Assembly: GCA_910586775.1 (NCBI GenBank)
Contig: CAJUJN010000055.1
Coordinates: 1-28,105 of the forward strand
DNA: 28,105 bases
Direction: 5' to 3'
From: an uncultured Acetatifactor sp.
GTDB taxonomy: Bacteria > Bacillota > Clostridia > Lachnospirales > Lachnospiraceae
Shown here: piece by piece, positions 7,039 to 14,966 of the stretch
Layout: every line of letters starts with the position of its first letter
How positions within the stretch are numbered: position 1 is the first letter of the stretch
Translations under genes and position numbers: made by a program
Notes under the pieces: model-generated
What the model was told of the DNA's origin: nothing
The model's input: the letters and a program-made list of their open reading frames with translations, nothing else
The model's database searches: none

Positions 7039-8513
7039 AAGGAATTGTCTGCAAATAACTGCTGCGAGCCGCTTTCAATGTCAAATAATGCTTCCAGCCC
7101 CTCCTGTGCCGCCTCATCCTTTGTCACGAACCAGAAAGTGCATTCTTCACTGTCATACAGCCCAACAGCCTGTCCATCCATAGCCTGATAAAGCGTCCGG
7201 GTATTGCCCGCAGCTATTCTGTCTGTAATGCCCGCAATCGGGGACAGGTACGGATTCAGTTTCCCTCCCTCAGACAGCATTGCCGGCTCAAAATCCGGAA
7301 ACTCCCAAAGAACCAGATCCAGTTTCTCATCACATGCCAGCGCCCACAGAAATTCCGCCGCAAGAAAACCGTCCAAAATGCCATATGCGCTCCATTCGGC
7401 AACACCGTCATTTGCACGGCGATATAGAAACGGGCTGTTCAATTCTGCCGCCCAGTGATACACCGCCTGATTTTCTTCCAGAAAGTTCAACTTGCCGTCC
7501 TTTGTCTGTTTCAGACCGGAAAGAGGACGGACCACGTTATAACTGCGGTAAAATCTACCTGGCAGATAACGGTAAAACTCTGCCATTGGCAACGGAAGCG
7601 AAGCTCCCAGACGTTCTTCTGCCCGAGCGATACTTTCCTCTTTCGCGCCCTTCCCCTCAATCCCGGCAAATTCACAAAGGAACTGTAATACCGGGGTTAT
7701 TGATTTCAGTTCCCGTTCCCGGGGCGGCTGGGGCGGGGCCGAATTGAAGATGGGATGCCCGTCCTGGCTTTTTATCCAGACATATTTGAATCCCATCTGC
7801 TTCATGAGCTGTTCCAGTTCTTTATCGGTCTTACCCCCAAAATAAGCCGTCCCTGAATAAAGAACGCTTCCACATAAAAGCCTGGATGGTTCTTCCACAA
7901 AGTTTACTTCAAAATTTGTTCTGTGGGGGGAAAGCTGTTCTATTGGAATATGATAAAAAGTATCGGGGAAAAATCCCCTCATTCTTTTCCAATAGTTTGC
8001 CGCTTTATCCCTGTTCACGGCTACAACACTGGGCTGGGCCAGTGTCTGCTGGTAGCCAAGCCATTCCACGATCCACCTGGAAAGTTTTGACTGATTACAT
8101 GGCACTTCATGCCCCTCCAGGTGCTTTTCCTCCTTCCGCGTTTTTGGCGATACATAAAGTCCCCACATTTCGGGGTCTTCCAAATCATTGTTGCTCATCA
8201 TATCCTTGCTTTTGTGATACCGGCTTACTTCAAAGCCATAACCATATCGTTCATGCCGGCAAAAAGGCAGGATTGTGATTACGGTATCTTTCCAGTAAAT
8301 GCGCTTATAAATCTTCAGATCTCCAAGCGGAATCAGATTTCCCTTTTCCGTAAAGGCAGGATCATCCGGATGAAAGGTCAGATATAATTCCTGCAGAGCC
8401 CAAGGCAGCGTAAAACCCAGTTCTGCCTCCTTGTCTGCAATATCCTCCGGTGTCACGGAGCTTTCCAAGCTGCTGCCAAAAGCTTTGATTTTTTTCAATT
8501 CTTCTAATATCAT
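7035..8513 (-). CDS. Tandem SMI1/KNR4 (SUKH) domain protein
   Basis: This 492-aa protein appears to carry two SUKH-type domains. The first (about 10-160) has SVTPEDIADKEAELGFTLPW, ALQELYLTFH and IPLGDLKIYKR. The second (about 300-470) has IARAEERLGASLPLPMAEFY, the matching helix with LP in the turn, and DLVLWEFPDFEPAML. A variable middle (about 165-290) includes ELEQLMKQMGFKYVWIKSQD. Double-domain SUKH proteins are known among polymorphic-toxin immunity proteins. It starts 12 bases after the upstream lipoprotein stop, with AGGAAGG overlapping that stop, and is coupled by ATGA to the 74-aa gene downstream. It probably acts in the cytoplasm. Confidence 0.8.
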   Translation of the reverse strand: MILEELKKIKAFGSSLESSVTPEDIADKEAELGFTLPWALQELYLTFHPDDPAFTEKGNLIPLGDLKIYKRIYWKDTVITILPFCRHERYGYGFEVSRYHKSKDMMSNNDLEDPEMWGLYVSPKTRKEEKHLEGHEVPCNQSKLSRWIVEWLGYQQTLAQPSVVAVNRDKAANYWKRMRGFFPDTFYHIPIEQLSPHRTNFEVNFVEEPSRLLCGSVLYSGTAYFGGKTDKELEQLMKQMGFKYVWIKSQDGHPIFNSAPPQPPRERELKSITPVLQFLCEFAGIEGKGAKEESIARAEERLGASLPLPMAEFYRYLPGRFYRSYNVVRPLSGLKQTKDGKLNFLEENQAVYHWAAELNSPFLYRRANDGVAEWSAYGILDGFLAAEFLWALACDEKLDLVLWEFPDFEPAMLSEGGKLNPYLSPIAGITDRIAAGNTRTLYQAMDGQAVGLYDSEECTFWFVTKDEAAQEGLEALFDIESGSQQLFADNSL

Positions 8514-8525
8514 GACGCCGCCTTC

Positions 8526-9020
8526 CTAATTCTTTATGGCATTTTCTGTTATTTCTGTCAGAAACATTTGTAATTGATACACATTTTCTTCTCCATCCTT
8601 ATTTTTTGTGATAAGATCAAAATAAAGATTATTTTCCAGACCATTTACATCATCTATTTTTATTCTCCTGATTGCGCTGTCTCCTGATATCTGTCCCAAA
8701 TCGCCGGAAATTTTGACCATGCCTCCCGTCATATCTGCCATGCTATTGGAAAGAATAATGTCTTTTTCACTGCCGGACATTGTGTAAAATGTGGTGGAAT
8801 ATGATGTAATATCAGAAGGAAAATCACCCGTTACTTTCAAGTCGCCACCATCAAATATTTCCTCTGTGCCATTCAAAATAATCATGCCATTTGTGACTGC
8901 AAGCTGTTCATTCTCTCCACTAAAAGAATAAACTGTAAGTTGTTCCTGTTCTGCTTTTCCGCATCCGGTTAATGCCATCATCAATATTGCTATATAAACA
9001 AACGATTTTATCTTTATCAT
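8526..9020 (-). CDS. Small putative lipoprotein
   Basis: The 164-aa product has a short signal peptide (MIKIKSFVYIAILMMALTGC) ending in the lipobox ALTGC. The mature part is a Gly/Asp/Ser-rich beta protein (EIFDGGDLKVTGDFPSDITS, MVKISGDLGQISGDSAIRRI). It is likely anchored on the outer membrane face of a Gram-positive cell. GGAGG lies just before the ATG. It is AT-richer than the ABC block and heads the unit that continues with the tandem SUKH protein 12 bases downstream. No family recognised. Confidence 0.75.
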   Translation of the reverse strand: MIKIKSFVYIAILMMALTGCGKAEQEQLTVYSFSGENEQLAVTNGMIILNGTEEIFDGGDLKVTGDFPSDITSYSTTFYTMSGSEKDIILSNSMADMTGGMVKISGDLGQISGDSAIRRIKIDDVNGLENNLYFDLITKNKDGEENVYQLQMFLTEITENAIKN

Positions 9021-9109
9021 GCTCCTCCATCCTGATAACCCTTACATCTATATGATTCTTCCAAAAATCTTTTAACGCTTTCCGCGGCCCCCTTGCTGCA
9101 GGCACTTCC

Positions 9110-9286
9110 CTACTCTCCAAAATAATACCCTTCCATCCCTGTCAGCACGGGCATCTTCTTCCCGCATTCCGGACATACATAGGTGCCGAAATAATAGGCC
9201 AGGAGCTCTTTAATAAGAAAGCCGGAAAGGGAAAGCATGTACGCAAGCTTCCGCTTCCCCAGAATTGTAATCTTTTCCGGTTCCAT
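9110..9286 (-). pseudogene. Collapsed in-frame copy of the 495-aa LRR/HQ-box gene
   Basis: The 58-codon frame is an abridged version of the 495-aa protein. MEPEKITI matches its residues 1-8. LGKRKLAYMLSLSGF matches about 386-400. The last 32 residues, from ELLAYYFG through CPECGKK to EGYYFGE, match 464-495. Two internal deletions of about 377 and 60 codons have removed the LRRs, the HQ box and the first cysteine pair, yet the frame stays open. The upstream DNA (GCATTCCTCC then AGATATCT) also matches that before the 495-aa gene, including the GGAGG. It is probably a decayed paralogue; a short peptide could still be made. Confidence 0.8.
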
Positions 9287-9397
9287 ATTGCATTCCTCCC
9301 CAGATATCTGTTGCTACATACAGTATAGCACATTTCCTTCTGCATGGCGACATATATATGACGATGCCAATGCACAGATTGCGGATATCTTTGTCCT

Positions 9398-9437
9398 AAA
9401 AAAGCAGGCCACCTTATATCATAAGATTTCCTGCTTT
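9398..9437 (-). terminator. Rho-independent terminator after the kinase-like gene
   Basis: On the minus strand, AAAGCAGG pairs with CCTGCTTT, followed directly by more T residues. An inner CTTAT/ATAAG stem lies within the loop. It is about 65 bases beyond the stop at 9503, as expected for the end of the kinase transcript. Confidence 0.75.
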
Positions 9438-9502
9438 CAATGCTCCGGTATCTGTGGGCTCAGGGCAGTCCGGTGTCATAGGTATTTGGAGAAACGAACA
9501 GA

Positions 9503-10117
9503 TTACAATTCCTTAGTCATAAGTGCCCTGAGCATGTCTGCGCAAGCGGCTATCCCCAGCTTCCCGCTGTCCAGGACAATGTCATAATTCTTAAGGTTAT
9601 CCCACTTTTTCTCCGTGTTCGCGTAATAATAATTGGCTCGTTTCTTGTCGAACTTCCGCCGGACGATGTCCATTTGGGATTCCGGGATCCTGTACTCATC
9701 CGCAATGCGCCGTCTCTTGGCCCCTTCGTCCGTACAGCGTATGAATACATTCATCACTCCTCTGTATTCCTTCAACGCTTCCGATGCGCAGTGTCCCAGG
9801 AAAACGGCCGGCCCATTCCCCGCAAGCCTTCTGATGACAGCCTGTTCCGCCACATAGATATGCCCCTCCGCGGTCAGCATATCGTTTTTGCCCGATGTAA
9901 ACTGGGTCATCATATAGATCGAATACAGGAAGCTGTTGGTCACGGTCTCCTCATAGCGCTGAATCTTCTCTACAGGTATGTCCCTCTCCCTGGAAACTTC
10001 CTCCAGAATCTCCTGTCCATAACAGGGGATTCCAATCTGCCCGGCCAGCAGACGGGCGATTTCCGTCCCGCCGCTGCCATATTCCCTTTCTATTGTGATA
10101 TATTTACACTTTTCCAT
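9503..10117 (-). CDS. Cytidylate-kinase-like family protein
   Basis: The 204-aa protein opens with the nucleotide-binding motif of the cytidylate-kinase-like family, ITIEREYGSGGTEIARLLAG, followed by PCYGQEILEEVSRERDIP. It continues with the FLGHCASEAL strand-turn, VFIRCTDEGAKRRRIADEY and a basic KFDKKRANYYYANTEKKWDN segment that resembles the lid of nucleoside monophosphate kinases. It ends with YDIVLDSGKLG. Members are widespread in Clostridia and usually separate from the true cmk; the substrate is unknown. AAAGGAG lies 7-8 nt before the ATG. It follows the exporter genes after about 120 bases containing tandem repeats, so co-transcription is possible but unproven. Confidence 0.85.
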   Translation of the reverse strand: MEKCKYITIEREYGSGGTEIARLLAGQIGIPCYGQEILEEVSRERDIPVEKIQRYEETVTNSFLYSIYMMTQFTSGKNDMLTAEGHIYVAEQAVIRRLAGNGPAVFLGHCASEALKEYRGVMNVFIRCTDEGAKRRRIADEYRIPESQMDIVRRKFDKKRANYYYANTEKKWDNLKNYDIVLDSGKLGIAACADMLRALMTKEL

Positions 10118-10139
10118 AACGCTCCTTTCGCGATTCCAT

Positions 10140-10239
10140 AAGTGCTACCGCAAGACAACTCCTTAGGTGCTGCCGGACAACAACCCCATAGGTGCCGTCG
10201 CAAGACAATCCCTTAGGTGCTGTCGCAAGTCAACACCTT
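10140..10239. repeat. Four tandem copies of a 25-bp unit
   Basis: Units begin at 10140, 10165, 10190 and 10215 and follow the pattern AGGTGCTGTCGCAAGACAAC plus CCCTT. They share AGGTGC/AAGTGC at the start and CAA-rich ends, with 3-8 differences between copies. The array starts 22 bases upstream of the kinase-like gene and touches the stop codon of the exporter gene. There are no unique spacers, so it is not CRISPR. Confidence 0.8.
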
Positions 10240-12277
10240 ATGAGACCTGTTCGAACTGGCTGTTGTATAGCTCCGCATAAAAACCGCCCTGGGCAAGAAG
10301 CCTCTCGTGACTGCCGCTCTCTATGATGTCCCCGTCCTTCAGGACAAGAATCAGATCCGCGTTTTTGATCGTGGAGAGCCTGTGGGCGATCACGAAAGAA
10401 GTACGGTTTTCCATCAACTTATCCATGGCTGACTGAATCTGCTGTTCCGTGCGGGTATCCACGGACGAGGTGGCTTCGTCCAAGATCAGAATCGGCTTAT
10501 CCGCAATCATGGCGCGGGCGATGGTAAGCTGCTGCTTCTGGCCCTGGGACAGGTTCACCTGGTCGTTCAGCACTGTGTCATACCCTTTTGGCAAGGTACG
10601 GATAAAATGATCCAGCCCCACAGCCTTACAGGCCGACCGCATTTTCTCTTCACTGGCATTTTCCGTACAGTAGATCAGGTTCTCCCGCACTGTCCCTTCA
10701 AAGAGCCAGGTGTCCTGTAGTACCATGCAGAACTGGGAGTGCACCGCTTCCCTTGTCATTTTGCCGGTAGGCATCCCATCGATTCGAATCTCCCCGCCCT
10801 GGATTTCATGGAACCGCATCAGGAGGTTCACCATGGTGGTCTTCCCGGCCCCGGTGGGCCCTACTATGGCAACCTTCTGTCCCGGCTCCGCCACCGCGGA
10901 GAAGTCGTGAATGACCGTGACATCAGAATCCTCATAGCCAAACCGAACATGCTCGAACTCCACTTTACCCCTGATGTTGTCCAGCGTCTCTATTTTGCCG
11001 CTCTCATCCTCCATTTCCTCCGCTTCCAGGAATTCAAACACCCGTTCTCCGGCCGCTCCCGCAGACTGCAGAGACTGAATCGCCTGGGCAATCTGTGACA
11101 ACGGCTGCGTGAAATAACGGACATACATCATGAATGCCACGATCACGCCAAAGGTGATCCTGCCGTTCAGCGCCATGGCACCGCCCACGACGCATACCGC
11201 AACATAGCCCAGATTTCCGATGAATCCCATAATCGGCATCATAAGGCCGGCCAGGCCCTGGGCCCTGAAACCGCTTTCACAGAGGTTGCGGTTCATAGTG
11301 TCAAAAGTCTCCTGTGCCTTCGCTTCCCCGTTGTAGGCTTTTACGACGGTATGGCCCGCGTAGATTTCCTCGATATGCCCGTTCAGCTCACCCAGATGCT
11401 TTTGCTGTCTGGTAAAGTATTTCTGGCTCTTTCCCATGATGGCCAGCATGATTGCGAATCCCAGCAGGCTGGATGCCACTGCTGCCAGAGTCATCCACCT
11501 GTCTGTGATCAGCATCATGAAGAGACTTCCGAAAAAGAGCACCGCCGCTGAAATCAGATTGCCGATGCTCTGGTTGAGGGACTGGCCGATGGTGTCCACA
11601 TCGTTGGTCACCCGTGACAGCACGTCTCCTGTGGTGGTGCGGTTATAGAACCACATGGGGAGACGGTTGATCTTGCCGGAGATGTCAGAGCGCATCTTTT
11701 GGGAGACCCGCTGGGTGACCGTGGCCATGATGCATCCCTGAACCGCCGACAGAAGGTAGCTGAGCGCATAAAAGGCAATCAGAAGAAAGCCGATTTCAGC
11801 GACTTTGCCCATATCGATGGATGGCTTAATCAGATTATATACAGAATCCGGCAGTTCTTCCAGCACTCCCAGCGCGGCCTGCGCATCCTCCCCATCCTGT
11901 TCGGACAGAACGTCCATCATGGCAAGCTGGTCTTGTACCGAAATCGTGACCCCGTCCACCACCACATCCGCGCCCTGAGAGGTCGCCGCGCTCTTGATGA
12001 TTTCCCCCAGTTTTTCCGTATCCGGCGCAATCCCTTCCGTGACCACGTCCGTCATGCGGGACAGCTGATCCGGGCCCGCCAAAGTCAGCACCGTCCCCGC
12101 CGCCGCACAAATCAGCGCAATCACGAACACAACTTTGTATCTGCGGCAATAGCCCAGCAGCTTTTTCCATGTGCCGATCAAGTCCTTTGCCTTTTCCCCG
12201 CCTCTTCCGGGAGGGCCTCCCGCCGGGCCCATGGGCCTTCTCTTCATTTGGCCGGGTCTATATTCCTTATTTTCCAT
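10238..12277 (-). CDS. ABC exporter subunit (canonical ATP site), permease-ATPase fusion
   Basis: The ATG at 12277 is chosen because it overlaps the stop of the upstream exporter gene (TAATG) and has AAAGGAGGA about 9 nt before it. The 679-aa product has a Pro/Gly-rich tail (1-30), six expected membrane helices, and an unusual exposed insert between the first two (about 76-158). The nucleotide-binding domain has Walker A GPTGAGKTT (473-481), Q-loop Q521, the modified signature LSQGQ (576-580), Walker B ILILDE (596-601) and switch His632. The modified signature plus full Walker B is the pattern of the TM288-like half of heterodimeric exporters. Its partner is the 585-aa protein. The substrate is unknown; multidrug or lipid-like compounds are usual for the family. 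Confidence 0.93.
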   Translation of the reverse strand: MENKEYRPGQMKRRPMGPAGGPPGRGGEKAKDLIGTWKKLLGYCRRYKVVFVIALICAAAGTVLTLAGPDQLSRMTDVVTEGIAPDTEKLGEIIKSAATSQGADVVVDGVTISVQDQLAMMDVLSEQDGEDAQAALGVLEELPDSVYNLIKPSIDMGKVAEIGFLLIAFYALSYLLSAVQGCIMATVTQRVSQKMRSDISGKINRLPMWFYNRTTTGDVLSRVTNDVDTIGQSLNQSIGNLISAAVLFFGSLFMMLITDRWMTLAAVASSLLGFAIMLAIMGKSQKYFTRQQKHLGELNGHIEEIYAGHTVVKAYNGEAKAQETFDTMNRNLCESGFRAQGLAGLMMPIMGFIGNLGYVAVCVVGGAMALNGRITFGVIVAFMMYVRYFTQPLSQIAQAIQSLQSAGAAGERVFEFLEAEEMEDESGKIETLDNIRGKVEFEHVRFGYEDSDVTVIHDFSAVAEPGQKVAIVGPTGAGKTTMVNLLMRFHEIQGGEIRIDGMPTGKMTREAVHSQFCMVLQDTWLFEGTVRENLIYCTENASEEKMRSACKAVGLDHFIRTLPKGYDTVLNDQVNLSQGQKQQLTIARAMIADKPILILDEATSSVDTRTEQQIQSAMDKLMENRTSFVIAHRLSTIKNADLILVLKDGDIIESGSHERLLAQGGFYAELYNSQFEQVS

Positions 12278-14034
12278 TATGCCAGTTCCTCCTTTGAAAG
12301 CTGTGACAGCGCAATCTGCTGATAGACCCCGCAATGTTCCATAAGCTCCTCGTGCCGCCCCATTCCGGCGATTCTGCCATCTTCCAGGACGATGATCCGA
12401 TCCGCATCGCGAATGGTTCCGATTCTCTGGGCCACGATGATCCGGGTGGCGTCCCGGCATGTCTCATCCAGAGCCTTCCGCAGTACACGGTCTGTCTTGT
12501 AATCCAGGGCAGAGAAGGAATCGTCGAAAATCAAGATCTCCGGTTTCCTGGCAATGGCCCGGGCAATGGACAGCCTCTGTTTCTGCCCGCCGGAAAAATT
12601 CGATCCCCCCTGTGCCACATACCCGTCGTACTTGTCCTCCGCTTTTTCCACGAAGTCACTTGCCTGTGCCGTGGCAATTGCCGATTTTATGTCCTCAAAA
12701 GAAATGTCTTCTTTTCCGCTGTCCCCGTATGCCACATTGGACTGTATGGTCCCGGTAAACAATATAGCTTTCTGGGAGACATAGCCGATTTTGCTCCGCA
12801 GGCTCTGCTGGGTATACTGCCGCACATCCACGCCGTCCACCAGGATTTCCCCCTCGGTGGCGTCATAGAACCGGGGAATCAGGTTGATGACCGTGCTCTT
12901 GCCGCAGCCTGTGGCGCCGATCAGGGCCACTGTCTCTCCCTTCCTGGCCGTAAAGGTGATGTTCTTTACCGCACATTCTTCTGCGTCCGGATAGCGGAAG
13001 GACACGTTCTTAAATTCCACTTCCCCGGACATCCCCTCTCTCCCTTCTGTCACCGCGCCGTCCACAATGGAGGGCTTCGTGTCGAGAACCTCTCCGATAC
13101 GCTTTGCGGAGACCGATGCACGGGGCAGTATCATGAAAATCATCACCAGCATCATGAAGGACATGACCACCTGAATCGCATACTGGGAGAATACCATCAT
13201 ATCGGAAAACAAAGCAATCTTGCCCGTCATGCCCGCTTCATTGATGAGCACCGCCCCGATCCAGTAGACCGCAAGGGAAAGGCCGCTCATGATGAGCTGT
13301 ATGCTGGGCATCAGGAAAGCCATGGAACGCTGGGCGAACAGGTTGGTTCCGGTCAGGGCCTGGTTCGCATTCTCGAATTTGTCCCTCTGATAGTTTTCCG
13401 CATTATAGGCCCTCACCACACGAAGTCCTGTGAGGTTTTCCCGGGTCACGCGGTTCAGGTCATCGGTGAGCGCCTGCATCCGCTTGAACTTCGGCATCAC
13501 AAGAACCAGGCAGATTCCCACCACAGCCAGCAGCACAAGTACGGCAATCCCTGTGGTAAGCGTCCACTGCCACTCTTTATCCGCAATCTTCCGAATCGCC
13601 CAGACTGCCGTAATGGGCGCTTTCACCAGCATCTGAAGCCCCATTGCAATCAGCATCTGTATCTGGGTGATGTCATTGGTGGAGCGGGTGATGAGACTCG
13701 CGGTGGAGAAATGTCCGATTTCCTCCATGGAAAAGGACTGCACCTTCCGGAACAGCTTCCCCCGCAGGATTCCTCCGAATGTGGTGGCGATTTTTGCGGC
13801 GCTGAGGGCGGTGACAACGGACGAAGCAAGGCTGCCAAATGCACAGAGGAGCATTTTCCCGCCCGCAGACAGGATTTTTCCCATAGTGCTCCCCTCCGTC
13901 TGTACCAGCATGGTGATCTCCGCCATGTACTCCGGCATGGTGAGCTCCAGCCACACCTGTACTACAATGAAGAATACTGACAGGAGGGCCAGCGCCCACT
14001 CCTCTTTTCTCAGGTTTTTGAATAGTTTCAACAT
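12277..14034 (-). CDS. ABC exporter subunit (degenerate ATP site), permease-ATPase fusion
   Basis: This 585-aa half-transporter has an N-terminal six-helix membrane domain (first helix about 13-33) and a C-terminal ATPase. Walker A is GATGCGKST (373-381) and the signature is FSGGQ (480-484). Walker B is LIFDD (501-505), with Asp in place of the catalytic Glu. The switch residue is Gln536 (IIVAQRIGTI) where His is normal. These changes mark the degenerate-site partner (TM287-like), with the 679-aa subunit supplying LSQGQ across the dimer. The ATG at 14034 has AAAGGAG about 10 nt upstream; an out-of-frame ATG lies 4 nt before it. A good promoter lies at 14105-14133. It is the first gene of the exporter operon. 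Confidence 0.93.
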   Translation of the reverse strand: MLKLFKNLRKEEWALALLSVFFIVVQVWLELTMPEYMAEITMLVQTEGSTMGKILSAGGKMLLCAFGSLASSVVTALSAAKIATTFGGILRGKLFRKVQSFSMEEIGHFSTASLITRSTNDITQIQMLIAMGLQMLVKAPITAVWAIRKIADKEWQWTLTTGIAVLVLLAVVGICLVLVMPKFKRMQALTDDLNRVTRENLTGLRVVRAYNAENYQRDKFENANQALTGTNLFAQRSMAFLMPSIQLIMSGLSLAVYWIGAVLINEAGMTGKIALFSDMMVFSQYAIQVVMSFMMLVMIFMILPRASVSAKRIGEVLDTKPSIVDGAVTEGREGMSGEVEFKNVSFRYPDAEECAVKNITFTARKGETVALIGATGCGKSTVINLIPRFYDATEGEILVDGVDVRQYTQQSLRSKIGYVSQKAILFTGTIQSNVAYGDSGKEDISFEDIKSAIATAQASDFVEKAEDKYDGYVAQGGSNFSGGQKQRLSIARAIARKPEILIFDDSFSALDYKTDRVLRKALDETCRDATRIIVAQRIGTIRDADRIIVLEDGRIAGMGRHEELMEHCGVYQQIALSQLSKEELA

Positions 14035-14104
14035 GCATTCACCACTCCTTTATTTTGCTTTTTCATCATCCGAACCCGGCGGCTTCTCAAAGCTTTTAAG
14101 TAAG

Positions 14105-14133
14105 ATTCTACGCCGCCGCTATTCTTTCGTCAA
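14105..14133 (-). promoter_or_regulatory. Promoter of the ABC exporter operon with flanking inverted repeat
   Basis: On the minus strand TTGACG (14128-14133) is followed after exactly 17 bases by TAGAAT (14105-14110), about 70 bases before the exporter start. GGCGGC just upstream of the -10 and GCCGCC about 30 bases further on form an inverted repeat around the likely transcription start, with AAAGCTTT between. This may be an operator for a local regulator; no regulator gene is in the window. Confidence 0.65.
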
Positions 14134-14314
14134 TTAAAAAAGCATGAAGAAACGGTGAACTTTTGGAAGACACGGATGCTTCCAGTTCCAGGCCGCCCTG
14201 GTTTAGTCTCACCAACCCGTTTCGGATTCTGGCTGCCTTTCTCCCGGGGAAAAATTGACAGAACTTCCTGCCGCAGTAGCTGATGTGGGCAGCAACGCAG
14301 GAACAGGTATGGGT
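14134..14314. other. Gene-free spacer between exporter promoter and lipoprotein
   Basis: Together with the promoter this leaves about 280 bases without a gene. I see no convincing frame, terminator or repeat in it. Short frames on both strands lack start signals. Confidence 0.4.
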
Positions 14315-14953
14315 TTAGTCCGGACTGTCCCAGACAAAACTGTCCGCCATAGCCCGCGCCGCCTCGTCCACGCTTTCGGAGCCGGTAAAGTTCGTCAGAT
14401 GAACCAGGCAATACCGCTGGTCGCCCACGATATAATACTGCTTTGTGACCACATCTTCCTGGCTGATGGTAAAAATGTAGACGATATAATCCTGCTCCGT
14501 AAAAGTGCCGTCTCCCGTCAGTTCGGCATCAACGCCTTGTAATTGCATGGCAAGCTGCCTGTGGATTGCCTCACGGAATTTTTCATGCTCATCTGCACTG
14601 TATCGGTTTGTGCCGACTTCGATAGAGATATTATCGGGCATTTCGTCATCTTCGTGCCCCTCCTCCGCATAGAAGATTTTATTTTCCGTGGAGTATCTTT
14701 CCATCTTTGCCCAGCCCTCCGGCACTGTATAGCTTCCGGGAAAATCCGTTCCGTTTTTGTTTTCGTTATCGTTATCGGATTGGGCAGACTGCCCGAATCT
14801 ACTGCTATCGGTTGTGGTCTGGCTGCCGGACATACCCGGCGCGTCCGTTACACCGGGGACATTTCCTCCCGGCATTCCCGCACAGCTCGTCAATAAACCC
14901 GCCAGGAGCAGAAGCCACAGGGCAAGCGCGGCCCTCTTTCTTTTTTGTGTCAT
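14315..14953 (-). CDS. Putative lipoprotein
   Basis: The start is the ATG at 14953, 10 nt after GGAG; a longer frame would run into the end of the AAA-ATPase gene. The 212-aa product begins MTQKRKRAALALWLLLLAGL and ends its signal at the lipobox LLTSC. A low-complexity Gly/Ser/Asn linker (about 28-70) leads to a folded domain with TVPEGWAKMERYSTENKIFY, an EQDYIVYIFTIS strand, VTKQYYIVGDQRYCLVHLTN and a final helix with AMADSFVW. That layout is reminiscent of PsbP/DUF1795-like lipoproteins, though I would not assign it firmly. It follows the AAA-ATPase gene by 13 bases, so the two are probably co-transcribed. Confidence 0.78.
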   Translation of the reverse strand: MTQKRKRAALALWLLLLAGLLTSCAGMPGGNVPGVTDAPGMSGSQTTTDSSRFGQSAQSDNDNENKNGTDFPGSYTVPEGWAKMERYSTENKIFYAEEGHEDDEMPDNISIEVGTNRYSADEHEKFREAIHRQLAMQLQGVDAELTGDGTFTEQDYIVYIFTISQEDVVTKQYYIVGDQRYCLVHLTNFTGSESVDEAARAMADSFVWDSPD

Positions 14954-14966
14954 CTTACATACGCTC

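Noticed and set aside
9021..9109. Coding frame between the second lipoprotein and the collapsed LRR copy
   Set aside because: The frame running through it continues out of phase into both neighbours and has no start signal or recognisable pattern.
10140..10239. CRISPR array
   Set aside because: The 25-bp units are directly contiguous with no spacers, and no cas gene is present.
12278..12460. N-terminal extension of the second exporter subunit
   Set aside because: It overlaps the ATPase end of the first subunit in another frame; the TAATG overlap with AAAGGAGGA fixes the start at 12277.
12334..13980. A 548-codon plus-strand frame
   Set aside because: It is entirely antisense to the ABC exporter subunit, has His/Pro/Gly-rich composition without any domain, and shows no ribosome binding site.
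14040..14104. A MarR-type regulator remnant before the exporter
   Set aside because: Only about 19 codons (RILLKSFEKPPGSDDEKAK) are open before the exporter start; this is too short and not diagnostic of any family.
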